Source: Hevea brasiliensis
Taxonomy: Eukaryota > Streptophyta > Magnoliopsida > Malpighiales > Euphorbiaceae
Assembly (NCBI RefSeq): GCF_030052815.1
Contig: NC_079498.1
Span: 100,398,041 to 100,462,040 of the forward strand
Reading direction: 5' to 3'
Length of the DNA stretch: 64,000 nt
A model generated the notes under the pieces. It was not told the origin of the DNA, did not search any database, and saw only the letters and a program-made list of their open reading frames with translations. Below are positions 50,516 to 61,645 of this stretch, piece after piece. Position 1 is the first letter of the stretch, and each line of letters begins with the position of its first letter. A program made the translations under genes and the position numbers.

Positions 50516-51384
50516 ATTAAGTTCATGGTTTACATTTTCTGTAATGGCTGAAAAGGTAGGAGAAGTAGGTTCTGACTTTGTTGGGTTTCATCCTGAACAG
50601 ACTCGTTTTGTAAATTTGTATACACTGGATGCGGAACATTTGTAGAGTAATCTACGTTTTGTAAAGCGGATCTAGGTATTTCTGGAGTAGAAAGCCTAGA
50701 AGAGCTAGGTAAGTTCGAGGTAGAATACCTAGGCTGTATATTTTGTATTTCAACTGGTTTGTAAAAGGCAAACTAATGACAGAAGGTATACGAGACACTC
50801 TTCCTATGTCTACAGTTGAGGAATCATCTGAAAACCTAAGGCTTCTGTTAAAGCTAAGGCTGACTCTTCCATCGTCATAATGGGTTACTTGCCTAAGTTG
50901 AACGTTTGGCTCAACTATTTTTGAAGATTCTGGTTCTACTGCACCTTCTAAAATCCATTCTTCTGGTAGGGTTATGTCCTTCCACTGGATAGATCTAGGG
51001 ATTACAGTGTTGGATTTTGTAAGATCAGTTTGTAAAAGCAAAGTTTCTCCTCTTTTACTTTGAAACTTATGTTTTGTAGAAAAAGCAGAAACCATAGCTT
51101 TGTAATGAATTTTGTAAATCAGTGCAAGAGGAATAGATCCTTCAAGCATTTTGTAATTGTGAGTTTTGATTTGTAAAACAAGGGATTTTGTAATATTACT
51201 GTCGTTTAACGAAATAGTAAAGTTTGGATAGCAATCAAAAGATATTGGTCCACTGCACAAACTAGACTCGACTGAACTAAGCAAGGAGTCCTGGAAGTTT
51301 ATGAACCTAGTATCTCTAAGAACTGCTAGGATTGAGGTGTTCAACCCTTCTTTTGTAAGCTGTTTAATTCCAACTGCTAGGTTT
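50516..51384 (-). pseudogene. Form A movement-protein region (5' truncated, frameshifted)
   Basis: The open frame 51344-50652 begins inside the movement protein (NTSILAVLRDTRFINF) and contains LIYKIHYKAM and WKDITLPEEWILEG, characteristic of the 30K-superfamily movement proteins of Caulimoviridae, which line plasmodesmata for cell-to-cell transport. A one-base loss near 50,770 shifts the frame. Its N-terminus is missing at the inverted junction near 51,385. Very similar to the form B copies. Confidence 0.82.
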
Positions 51385-51545
51385 GAAGTTTATGAACCTA
51401 GTATCTCAAAGAACTGCTAGGTTTAGTCCAAGTTGGAATTAAACCGCTTACAAAAGAAGGGTTGAACACCTCAATCCTAGCAGTTCTTAGAGATACTAGG
51501 TTCATAAACTTCCAGGACTCCTTGCTTAGTTCGATCAGTCTAGTT
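51270..51545. repeat. Head-to-head viral junction with templated filler
   Basis: Movement-protein 5' sequence runs leftward from about 51,384 and rightward from about 51,422, forming an inverted repeat. Between the arms is a 37-bp piece (51385-51421) that copies 51294-51330 with one base changed. Such a locally copied filler is typical of error-prone end joining. Form A and form B thus meet 5'-to-5'. Confidence 0.75.
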
Positions 51546-52277
51546 TGTGCGATGGACCAATATCTTTGATTGCTATCCAAACTTTACTTAAAAATCCCAA
51601 GCGGTTTTACAAATCAAAACTCACAATTACAAAATGCTTGAAGGATCTATTCCTCTTGCACTAATTTACAAAATCCATTACAAAGCTATGATTTCTGCTT
51701 TTGCAACAAAACATAAGTTTCAAAGCAAAAGAGGAGAAATTTGCTTTTACAAACTGATCTTACAAAATCCAATACTGTAATCCCTAGATCTATCCAATGG
51801 AAGGACATAACCCTACCAGAAGAATGGATTTTAGAAGGTGCAGTGGAACCAGAATCTTCAAAAATAGTTGAGCCAAACGTTCAACTTAGGCAAGTAACCC
51901 AGTATGATGATGGAAGAGTCAGCCTTAGCTTTAACAGAAGCTTTAGGTTTTCAGATGATTCCTCAACATCCAGTACTGTTGACATAGGAAGAGTGTCTCG
52001 TATACCTTCTGCCATTAGTTTGCATATTACAAAACCAGCTGAAATACAAAATATACAGCCTAGGTATTCTACCTCAGACTTACCTAGCTCTTCAAGGTTT
52101 TCTACTTCAGAAATACCTAGATCCACTTTACAAAACGTAAATTACTCTACAAATGTTCCACATCCAGTTTATACAAATTTACAAAACGAGTCTGTTCAGG
52201 ATGAAACCTAAACAGAATCAGAACCTACTTCTCCTACCTTTTCAGCCATTACAGAAAATGTAAACCATGAACTTAAT
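51422..52277 (+). pseudogene. Form B1 movement-protein region (broken)
   Basis: Near-identical to the copy at 60.1 kb. Shifts and a deletion affect 51520-51610 and about 51,740; the longest open part is 51741-52211, stopped by a C-to-T change (CAA to TAA, 52209-52211) relative to the other copy. Contains WKDITLPEEWILEG. Confidence 0.8.
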
Positions 52278-54492
52278 GTGCTTGAAAAAGAATTTGAAGT
52301 AAACAGACAATATTTGCGTGATGATTTTTATTCTCCTAAAAATCATAAAAAGCAAATATGGTTTTTCAAAAATTTTGATAATCAAAAAGAAGAAATTCAA
52401 AAGAAATATTATGACTTTGTACACCAACACAGGGTTCATATTCTTTTCTTTGATTGGTTTAAGATGTATGCTAAAGAGCATAACATTTCATATCCATTTT
52501 CCAAAACTCCAAAAACTTTCAAAAATCAGTTCATTCAAAACCTTCTCAAATTACAAAACACAACAGAGCCGTAAGATAATCAACTGAGTTCATTGCGACT
52601 CAAAGATCTTCTAAAGAAAGCAGAAGAAAAACTATCTGCTAAACAAGCAGAAGAAAAACTGCATCATAATCACATTCTTGTTAGAAACAAAGTTCTGAAT
52701 GGGAAATTTGGATGGTAGAAAAATACGATCTGAATATCCTCCTCTTAGGATAGTAAAAATTCCCACTTGGAACAAAATGAAAGCGACCCTTACAAAATTC
52801 CAAATGAAAGTGATTACGTGAATATAAAAACATTGTTCTCTGAGAATAACTTTACAAATGCCCATTTGCATACTATTGGTAAGCAATTACAAAAATGGAA
52901 CAAAACCAACAAACTCTGATTTCCCAAGTTGAAACAAAGCCGGATACAAAATTGAAAAACCCAATTTTCAAACCATTCCAAGTTTCCAAAAACAGTCAAA
53001 AAGATTTACAAAACAATAACAATTCTGAATTCATCCAAGCTTTGAGAGACATGAAAACTAGACTAGAAGCTTCAACTTATACTCCAGTAGCACCTGAAAC
53101 ACCTCAAACTTCCCAAAGGAGTGTCAATATAATTGAGGAAGATTCAGATTCAGACATCCAAAGCCAGGAAAACCAGCCCATTCAAACTGAAGAAATTCAG
53201 TCTTCAAAACATTTACAAATTAATAGACTTTATTGGCCGCGGGTAGCAACACCTCTCCCAATAACAGCTCCAGACTTAGGCATAGAAAATAGATCTGAAA
53301 TCCTAACCCAGTCTAAATTCAATGCCTCTACTGTCTATGAATGGAACATAGATGGTATGTCTGAATACAACATCTTGAATTTGCTCCAGCAAATGACCAT
53401 GGCGACAAATGCTTACAAAACCCAAAGCTGGAACCCAGCATGCAGCTATTCTTGAACTCCTCATTGTAGGATTCTCGGGGCGCTCAAAGGATGGTGGGAT
53501 TATCATCTCACGAACCTACAAAAATCGAGATTCTAGAATCCATACAAACTCAAGAAGATGGCGTGCAATTCTTGATGAGTTAAACCAACCAATCCCGGAT
53601 GTGAGCCACCTTGATTGTAACAATTTCCTTATATTTCGTAGGTGACCCATCTCATCTTAAGGATAAGAATGCCGAACTCCTTTCAAACCTTAGATGCAAA
53701 AAACTGAGTGATTTTCAGTATTACAAAAACACTTTTCTTACTAGGGTAATGCTTAGAGAAGATTCTAATCAGCCCTTTTGGAAAGAAAAATTCCTTCTTT
53801 GGACTTAGATCCTTTTAGGAGAAAAGGTTAGGAATAAAATTAAGGAAGCATTTGGAAATCAAATCCCGTATGATAAATTAACCTATGGTGAACTAGTTAG
53901 TCTCACTCAAAAAGAAGGTTTAAAGATCTGTCAGGATTTGAAATTACAAAAACATCTCAAATGGGAAATGAGAAAAACTTGCCAAGAGTTAGGGTCTTTC
54001 TGCAAACAATTTGAAATAGGAAGCAAAAACCCTACTCCAGATTGTGGAGGAATTTGTAGCAGAAAACCTTACAAAAAATCATCCCAAAAATACAAAAACT
54101 CTTCAAAACCAGAAAAAGATTCCTATTACAAAAAACTTCCAAAAAAGACTAGTAAACCTAGTCCCCAATCCAAATCAAAGATAAAAAGTTTTACTTGCTA
54201 CAAATGTGGTAACAAAGGCCACACTGCAAATTTTTGCAAGTTAAACAAAAAACTTCATGAGTTGCAATTAGAAGAAGAAGTTATTAATAAAATAACTGCT
54301 CTTTTAGTTGAAACCGAAGGTGAGTCCAGTAATTCTGAACCCACAGAAAATGAAGAAGGATTACAAATTGATGAATTAATCACAAGTTCAGAATCTGAAA
54401 CAGAAAATGAACTGTTTACAAAACCAAAATTAAAAATCAATGTTCTTTCAAAAAGACCAGAAGTTACTCTTAGAAATCCTTACACAGGTTGA
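52278..54492 (+). pseudogene. Form B1 linker and capsid region with zinc knuckle (broken)
   Basis: The linker (RQYLRDDFYSPKNHKKQ) is open to 52,574, then broken by several indels. Capsid-type sequence follows (YEWNIDGMSEYNILNLLQQM, about 53,335) and RREDSN-like and LTQKEGLKICQDL segments. A CX2CX4HX4C zinc knuckle, CYKCGNKGHTANFC, lies at about 54,198-54,239. In Caulimoviridae this knuckle is the nucleic-acid-binding end of the coat protein. The region is lysine-rich before the knuckle and acidic after it. Not translatable in one frame. Confidence 0.82.
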
Positions 54493-55396
54493 AGATTCTC
54501 AACTACAAAAGGAATTTTTAGGAAAACTTTTAAAAACCTTTGAAGAACAACCAATACAAAAACCTTCTATTCTGCCCTCTGTTACAAAAAACACATATGA
54601 CCTCACGGCCATGTTGGGTAGAATGAAGACTTCAAAACAACCAACTGTTTCAGTCCAAAGCCTCCAGGAAGAAATAAAAACTGTTAAGATTGAGCTTAAT
54701 GAGCTTAAGGAAAAACAGGCACAGGACTCAGAAACACTTCAAAAATTACTTTCAAAACAAATCAATGAAGAAGTCGAAGAAGAAGATGAAGAAAATACTT
54801 TAGAAATTCAAAATCTTGAAAAACCTACAAAAGAATTTCTCTTCATCCTTAATGAGATTTCTTCCAGAAAATATTTGATAAAAATTTCGATAGTTTTTTC
54901 AAAAGATTTCAAGATCGATACAATTGCCTTATTTGATACAGGTGCAGATATAAATTGTATTAAAGAAGGCATTGTTCCAGAAAAATTCCAAGAAAAAACT
55001 ACTGAAAACCTTTCAGCTGCAAACAATTCCAAAATCAAAATTAATTACAAAACAGAGGCTTCAATAGCTAATTCAAATCTTCTTCTACAAACTTCATTTG
55101 TTTTAATAAAAGATATCAGTCATAGTGTCATTTTAGGGACGCCTTTCATCAATTTGATTACTCCCTACAAAGTCAACTATGATAGTATTTCTTTTAAAAC
55201 AAAAAATCAAAATCTTGTTTTTCCTTTTGTTGAAAAACCCAAAACAAAGAATTTGAATATCATAAAGGCTTATTCCATTTTTGATAATCAAATAAATGTT
55301 TTGGAACAGGAAACAAGACAGCATTTACAAAAAGAAATTTCATTAAACAAGCTTGTTTTCAAAAATCAATTTTTTGATTCCGCTATTACAAACTAA
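54440..55396 (+). pseudogene. Form B1 aspartic protease
   Basis: An open stretch after a frameshift near 54,480. Glu/Lys coiled coil (ELNELKEKQAQDSETLQ), then the protease with FDTGADINC at about 54,931-54,957 and HSVILGTPFINLITPY (the ILG flap-side motif). TAA at 55394-55396. The frame does not continue into a reverse transcriptase, unlike form A. Confidence 0.85.
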
Positions 55397-55415
55397 CCCT
55401 TGTGAGTTTTTGCAG

Positions 55416-56878
55416 ATGGCAGAATCATCCAACAATGGTGATTTAGTCCACTTTGGACCAATAGTCCTCTCCAAAACTCCTGCTCAAAAATTCAGAATTA
55501 ATGTAGCCAGAACTGCATTTGTTCCCACAGAAAGGCACCAATGTTTATTAGACAATCTTTGGACTTTAATACAAAACAAAAAGTTGGGAGTAACAGCTCT
55601 CAATGCACTTTGTATTGAGTTCGAGGAAGCTAATAAATATGTGGCTGACCTCCTTAGCAGAATTAAATATCATGAGGATCATATCATGGTAGCTCAATCA
55701 TTCATTGAGTTTTTACAAAACCAAATTTTATACAAATCAATTACATCCAGAATTAGTCCATCAGAACCATCCTCTTCTAACCAAAATCATCACCTTGAAT
55801 TACAAAAACAGGAATTTGAAGGCCTAGGATCCCCATTGGATTCTAGTGTAAAAATTCAAAGGCGAAGGACTGAAGGCCTAGGATCCCCACTGATTCTAGT
55901 GTAAAATTACCATTGGCCCCACTGGTCAATGAGAAAAATTATCACCACAGTGAAGTCCTTTTTGCTTCACTTGGTGCCAATAGGTCCTTAGAACATTTCC
56001 AAACCCGTTGTCTTTCGAAGAAATTCAGGCAACAAGTTCTCAACGGTCTTCCTCAAGAGATCCGCGAGCAGATCCTACAAAACATCATCCAGTCCAGAAT
56101 CAAAGAACAGCTGGATGTTTTCCAAAAAGGTCTCAATTTTACAAAAAGCAATCAGCAAGGTCACAATGGATGGTCATGGGAATGGGAATACTATTCAAAA
56201 CCCCATTTTCATTGTACTCAGGAACATCCTAACAGGTACCCTCTGTGCTATCCAGACTGTGAACACAGCTTAGATTTCAGCATCCCCCGCTTCAAAACCA
56301 CTCAGATGTCTGGAATCCGATATCTAGACGCCAGAGAACTATTCAAATGGGGTATGTTAGCTGGAGTCCGAGTCACAAGATTTGATTGTGAAATGACCAG
56401 GTTTTTGGGAAATAGAGTCCTTCAAGAAGTAAGAAGACTATTATTCTTTCAAAAACCAGTCAACATACAAATTATTTCTACACCTCCAGAAGTATTAACA
56501 AATGGAGAGCCACAACAAGCGATCCATTACTTCTACCTGGATACAAAACAGCCTCCTCTCTATCATCTTCAGGATTGGCCATGCAATCATGAAGACTATT
56601 TCGTCCAACTCAACAAATGGCGAGCAAAGACAGTTGTAGATAATTGGCGAAAACACCGATATCTAGAATATGCACTAATCCATACGGGTACATACTCTCG
56701 GATATTTGTTCATTATGAACATTCGCAAGCTCCAAAACCCTTTCATATTGAAACACGGTATGAAAATTACATGGTTCAGTATGAAAGTCACTACGACTTA
56801 TCTTCTGTCTCGTCAGATGACGAAACAAGTGATGACGAGGAGACATGGCACAACTTACAAAACATAATGGAAGGATAA
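55416..56878 (+). pseudogene. Form B ORF2, unknown function (one frameshift)
   Basis: Starts at the ATG 55416 (MAESSNNGDLVHFGPIVLS), stops at 55902-55904 through loss of one base next to a duplicated GGCCTAGGATCCCCA motif (55821-55835 and 55875-55889), and resumes at once in another frame to TAA 56876-56878. Together about 487 codons. The first third is helical with HQCLLDNLWTLIQN. The second part is rich in Trp, Tyr, His and Cys (HFHCTQEHPNRYPLCYPDCEH) and ends in an acidic tail, SSDDETSDDEE. I recognise no family. It sits where form A has its distal ORF, but the two do not resemble one another. In a third, rearranged fragment the protease reads straight into this ORF. Confidence 0.7.
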
Positions 56879-57964
56879 AAGAGTGGTCCTAGCTCCACTC
56901 CATAAAAAAAAAAAAAAAAGAAAAAGAAAAAGAAAAAAGAAAAAGAAAAGAAAAAGAAAAAATTTAAGACCGGCAAAAGAAATTTATGGCGGCAAAATTA
57001 TCCATCTTGCTTTTTATTCTCTTTATTTTCTATTCTACTTTTATTTTTACTCTTTGTAATTTTGCACTTTTACCTTTCTCTTCATTTTCCTTTATTTTTG
57101 TAATCATTTTTACTTTATTCTCTTTTCCTTTATTTCAAAACCAGACAGGACACTGATCACCTGTCATATCTTATACTGTTCGCATGTGAAGGAGACTAAA
57201 AGCACTGTTCACACGTGAAGGCATCAAGTGGCAGACACTGTTCAAACTTTCCAAAATTACAAAACTGCCCCTGGACACTTCTATATAAGGGGGCACCTAT
57301 CCAAGGCAAAGGGAGGCCACTTCAAAGGAACAAAAGCTTACCCAAGCTTCTCCCTCTTCAAGCTTCTCCCTTTCAAGCTTCTCAAGCCGAGAGAATCCGA
57401 AGAAGGTCCTGAAGAAGTCTCAACCCGAGGTTCAGAAGGAGCAAGAAGGTTGATTCACTTCCCATCCTGCCCTACCTCTACCTCACCTACAAACTTACAA
57501 ACCTTGTACTTCCTTGTAGTAGATCTTAGGAAGCTCATGTGCTGAGCAACCTTTGTAAGTCCTACCCGGAATTACATCTCCAAAACCTTTGTACAAATCT
57601 TACAAAATTTATAAGATTTTGAAGTAAGTTTTCTTCAATTTCTTTTACAAAATTTATTTTGCATGCATATGGTCGGTTCAACCGCCTGATCTGCATAAAT
57701 ATACGTATATATGTTCATAACGGACTGGCTCTGCCGCCTATTGAATATATACATGTATATTCATATTTAAATTTTAAGTTTAATTTTTATTTTTGTTAAG
57801 TATATATATTCTTAACGGACTGGCCCTGCCGCCTATAGAATATATATATTTAATCTTTAATTTACAAATTTAATTTTCATTTCTGAAGATTTCCCTTTCT
57901 TGTGCATTTTGTTTATTTCTTTAGTTATTTATATATTGTTCAACGTCTAGATTATTGCTTCTTT
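56879..57964 (+). promoter_or_regulatory. Form B1 3' intergenic region: purine tract, promoter, leader
   Basis: A purine tract (56905-56963, A-runs then GAAAAA units) follows ORF2. Enhancer-like TGTTC(A/G)CA(C/T)GTGAAGG motifs occur near 57,176-57,190 and 57,205-57,222, with ACACGTGA like a G-box. The TATA element TCTATATAAGGGGG is at 57280-57293, so the pregenomic RNA should start near 57,315. The leader contains two CGGACTGGC(T/C)CTGCCGCCTAT units (57721-57741 and 57818-57838), GGTCGGTTCAACCGCC and AT-rich near-palindromes around TATACATGTATA and ATATACGTATAT. It breaks off at about 57,964, short of the primer site. Confidence 0.75.
57280..57293 (+). promoter_or_regulatory. Pararetroviral TATA box
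   Basis: TCTATATAAGGGGG, matching the 35S-type promoter cores of this family, upstream of the leader and downstream of TGTTCAC-like repeats. The same position in form A is degraded (TCTATTTAAGGAGG). Confidence 0.75.
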
Positions 57965-59600
57965 AGTTATTTCCTTGAGCTTAATGAGCTTAAGGAAAAA
58001 CAGGCACAGAACTCAAAAACACTTCAAAAATTACTTTCAAAACAAATCAATGAAGAAGTCGAAGAAGAAGATGAAGAAAATACTTTAGAAATTCAAAGTC
58101 TTGAAAAACCTACAAAGGATTTTCTCTTCATTCTTAATGAGATTTCTTTCAGAAAATATTTGATTAGAATTTCGATAGTTTTTTCAAAAGATTTCAGGAT
58201 CGATACAATTGCCTTATTTGATACAGGTGCAGATATAAATTGTATTAAAGAAGTTTTTCTTCAATTCTTTTCTTACAAAATTACAAATATTTATTGCTTT
58301 TGCATGCATATGGTCGGTTCAACCGCCTGATCTGCATAAATATACGTATATATGTTCATAACGGACTGGCTCTGCCGCCTATTGAATATATACATGTATA
58401 TTCATATTTAAATTTCAAGTTTAATTTTATTAAATATATATATTCTTAATGGACTGGCTCTGCCGCCTATAGGATATATATATTTAGGGTTTTTGGTTCC
58501 TATTTCAAATTGTTTGCAGAAAGACCTTAACTCTTGGCGAGTTTTTCTCATTTCCCATTTGAGATGTTTTTGTAATTTCAAATCCTGACAGATCTTTAAA
58601 CCTTCTTTTTGAGTGAGACTAACTAGTTCACCATAAGTTAATTTATCATACGGGATTTGATTTCCAAATACTTCCTTAATTTTATTCCTAACCTTTTCTC
58701 CTAAAAGGATCGGAAGTCCAGCAAGGAATTTTTCTTTCCAAAAGGGCTGATTAGAATCTTCTCTAAGCATTACCCTAGTAAGAAAAGTCCGTTATGAACA
58801 TATATACGTATATTTATGCAGATCAGGCGGTTGAACCGACCATATGCATGCAAAAGCAAGAAATATTTGTAATTTTGTAAGAAAAGAATTGAAGAAAAAC
58901 TTACTTCAAAACTTTATAAAATTTGTAAGATTTGTACAAAGGTTTGGAGATGTAATTCCGGGTAGGACTTACAAAGGTTGCTCAACACATGAGCTTCCGG
59001 ATCTAATGGACTAATTCTGGATGTAATGGATTTGTATAAAATCTGATTTTGTAAAAACTCAATGAATGATTGAGCTACCATGATATGATCCTCATGATAT
59101 TTAATTCTGCTAAGGAGGTCAGCCACATGATTATTAGCTTCCTCAAACTCAACACAAAGTGCATTGAGAGCTGTTACTCCCAAATGTTTGTTTTGTATTA
59201 GAGTCCAAAGATTGTCTAATAAACATTGGTGCCTTTCTGTGGGAACATATGCAGTTCTGGCTACATTAATTCTGAATTTTTGAGCAGGAGTTTTGAAGAG
59301 AACTATTGGTCCAAAGTGGACTAAATCTCCATTGTTGGATGATTCTGTCATCTGCAAAAACTCATAAGGGTTAGTTTGTAATAAGCAGTAATCAAAAAAT
59401 TGATTTTTGAAAACAAGTTTGTTTAAAAAGAAAGTTTTTTGTAAATGCTGTCTTTTTTCCTGTTCCAAAACATTTATTTGATTATCAAAAATGGAATGAG
59501 CCTTTATGATATTCAAATTCTCTGTTTTGGGTTTTTCAACAAAAGGAAAAACAAGATTTTGATTTTTTTGTTTTAAAAGAAATACTATCATAGTTGACTT
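57965..59600. repeat. Scrambled block of viral fragments
   Basis: Five pieces are joined: protease fragment, plus strand (57965-58250, cut inside the sequence after FDTGADINC); leader, plus strand (58251-58489); capsid fragment, minus strand (58785-58490, LREDSNQPFWKEKFLAGLPI); leader, minus strand (58786-58998, same as 45295-45490); and protease end plus ORF2 start, minus strand (59600-58999). The joints share about 3 bases of microhomology (AAG at 58250, AGT at 58785). In the last fragment the protease frame stays open into the ORF2 start (FLQMTESSNNGDLVHF). No intact genes. Confidence 0.8.
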
Positions 59601-59761
59601 GGTAAGATGATCTTAAGGTGATAAGACAGCTTCTTTAGAGGTGTAAACAGGCCTGGGTTGTAAGTCCCGTGTTTAGCCGAGAGGGCGTTTTAGGGCAGTG
59701 ATTCCTGGTGCGATTACCTCACTTAACTCAAAAGATCAACCTAGAAAAATTCTTTAAGTAT

Positions 59762-61613
59762 GAATCCAATTTTCTGTAGGACAGTTTCTTCTTCAAACTC
59801 TTCTACCTCGTCCTCCGAGTCGAGAAAGATAGTTAATAGTGAAGAAATAATAATAAAAAATTTTGAAAAATGTATAGATAATTGGGAAATTCCAAAAGTA
59901 CAAAAGGATCAGATCTATTAGACTACAAAACTCAATTTTTTCAAAACTGATTTCACAATCAAAACTGAAGAAAGAGATCTTCAGATTACAAAACCCTTTG
60001 AGACGATTTCTCTTCTGTCTCAAAAATCCTTACAAAAACACCGTGAAAAACAATACAAATACATCCATATAGGTTTAGTCCAAGTTGGAATTAAACCGCT
60101 TACAAAAGAAGGGTTGAACACCTCAATCCTAGCAGTTCTTAGAGATACTAGGTTCATAAACTTCCAGGACTCCTTGCTTAGTTCAGTCGAGTCTAGTTTG
60201 TGCAGTGGACCAATATCTTTTGATTGCTATCCAAACTTTACTGTTTCGTTAAACGACAGTAATATTACAAAATCCCTTGTTTTACAAATCAAAACTCACA
60301 ATTACAAAATGCTTGAAGGATCTATTCCTCTTGCACTGATTTACAAAATCCATTACAAAGCTATGATTTCTGCTTTTGCAACAAAACATAAGTTTCAAAG
60401 CAAAAGAGGAGAAACTTTGCTTTTACAAACTGATCTTACAAAATCCAATACTGTAATCCCTAGATCTATCCAATGGAAGGACATAACCCTACCAGAAGAA
60501 TGGATTTTAGAAGGTGCAGTGGAACCAGAATCTTCAAAAATAGTTGAGCCAAACGTTCAACTTAGGCAAGTAACCCAGTATGATGATGGAAGAGTCAGCC
60601 TTAGCTTTAACAGAAGCCTTAGGTTTTCAGATGATTCCTCAACATCCAGTACTGTTGACATAGGAAGAGTGTCTCGTATACCTTCTGTCATTAGTTTGCC
60701 TATTACAAAACCAGCTGAAATACAAAATATACAGCCTAGGTATTCTACCTCAGACTTACCTAGCTCTTCTAGGTTTTCTACTTCAGAAATACCTAGATCC
60801 ACTTTACAAAACGTAAATTACTCTACAAATGTTCCACATCCAGTTTATACAAATTTACAAAACGAGTCTGTTCAGGATGAAACCCAAACAGAGTCAGAAC
60901 CTACTTCTCCTACCTTTTCAGCCATTACAGAAAATGTAAACCATGAACTTAATGTGCTTGAAAAAGAATTTGAAGTAAACAGACAATATTTGCGTGATGA
61001 TTTTTATTCTCCTAAAAATCATAAAAAGCAAATATGGTTTTTCAAAAATTTTGATAATCAAAAAGAAGAAATTCAAAAGAAATATTATGACTTTGTACAC
61101 CAACACAGGGTTCATATTCTTTTCTTTGATTGGTTTAAGATGTATGCTAAAGAGCATAACATTTCATATCCGTTTTCCAAAACTCCAAAAACTTTCAAAA
61201 AATCAGTTCCAGTTTCAAAACCTTCTCAAATTACAAAACCTGCACAACAGGAGCCAGAAGATAATCAATCTGAGTTCATTGCGGCTCTGAAAGATCTTCT
61301 AAAGAAAGCAGAAGAAAAACTATCTGCTAAACAAGCAGAAGAAAAACTGTCTGTTAATCCTGTTACTGTTAGAAACAAAGTTCCTGAATGGGAAATTTCA
61401 GATGGTAGAAAAATACAGTCTGAATATCCTCCTCTTAGGATAGTAAAAATTCCCCACTTGGAACAAACAGTAGAAGCAGCCCCTTACAAAATTCCAAATG
61501 AAAGTGATTCTGTGAATATAAAAAACATTGTTCTACAGAATAACTTTACAAATGCCCATTTGCATACCATTGGTAAGCAATTACAAAAAATGGAACAAAA
61601 CCAACAGCTCTGA
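59762..61613 (+). pseudogene. Form B2 movement protein and linker (one early stop)
   Basis: The frame opens at ATG 59762 (MNPIFCRTVSSS), meets TAG at 59918-59920, then stays open to 61,613. The movement-protein core (IHIGLVQVGIKPLT, about 60,066; LIYKIHYKAM, about 60,339) belongs to the 30K superfamily. Pro/Ser-rich sequence follows, then the linker RQYLRDDFYSPKNHKKQ. A Glu/Lys repeat KKAEEKLSAKQAEEKLS (about 61,303) is a small duplication not present in form A. The frame ends at a shift (61,611-61,613) before the capsid. Confidence 0.85.
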
Positions 61614-61645
61614 TTTCCCAAGTTGAAACAAAGCCGGATACAAAA

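Larger units (their letters stand above)
45006..51384 (-). mobile_element. Endogenous pararetrovirus copy, form A (MP-AP-RT-RNase H, no capsid)
   Basis: In minus-strand sense this reads: movement-protein region, coiled linker, aspartic protease, reverse transcriptase, RNase H, a distinct 3' ORF, a purine-rich tract, the promoter, and a leader that ends exactly in TTGGTAT at the TA microsatellite. The set of domains, their order and the 30K-type movement protein identify Caulimoviridae; florendovirus or petuvirus-like is my best placement. The 5' end is truncated inside the movement protein at the head-to-head junction. Several stops and frameshifts are fixed, so this is a fossil. Unlike form B copies it has no zinc knuckle between linker and protease. 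Confidence 0.88.
51422..57964 (+). mobile_element. Endogenous pararetrovirus copy, form B1 (MP-capsid-AP-ORF2, no RT)
   Basis: Plus-strand order: movement protein, linker, capsid with zinc knuckle, aspartic protease, then ORF2 directly behind the protease, purine tract, promoter with good TATA, and leader to about 57,964. There is no reverse transcriptase or RNase H between protease and the 3' intergenic region, and ORF2 begins 20 bases after the protease stop. The 5' end is truncated at the inverted junction. It is heavily mutated: at least ten shifts or stops. Confidence 0.85.

Noticed and set aside
57650..57860. CRISPR-like repeats (GC-rich units at intervals)
   Set aside because: Only two units per leader, in a plant nuclear locus, and identical in all viral copies; they are part of the viral leader.
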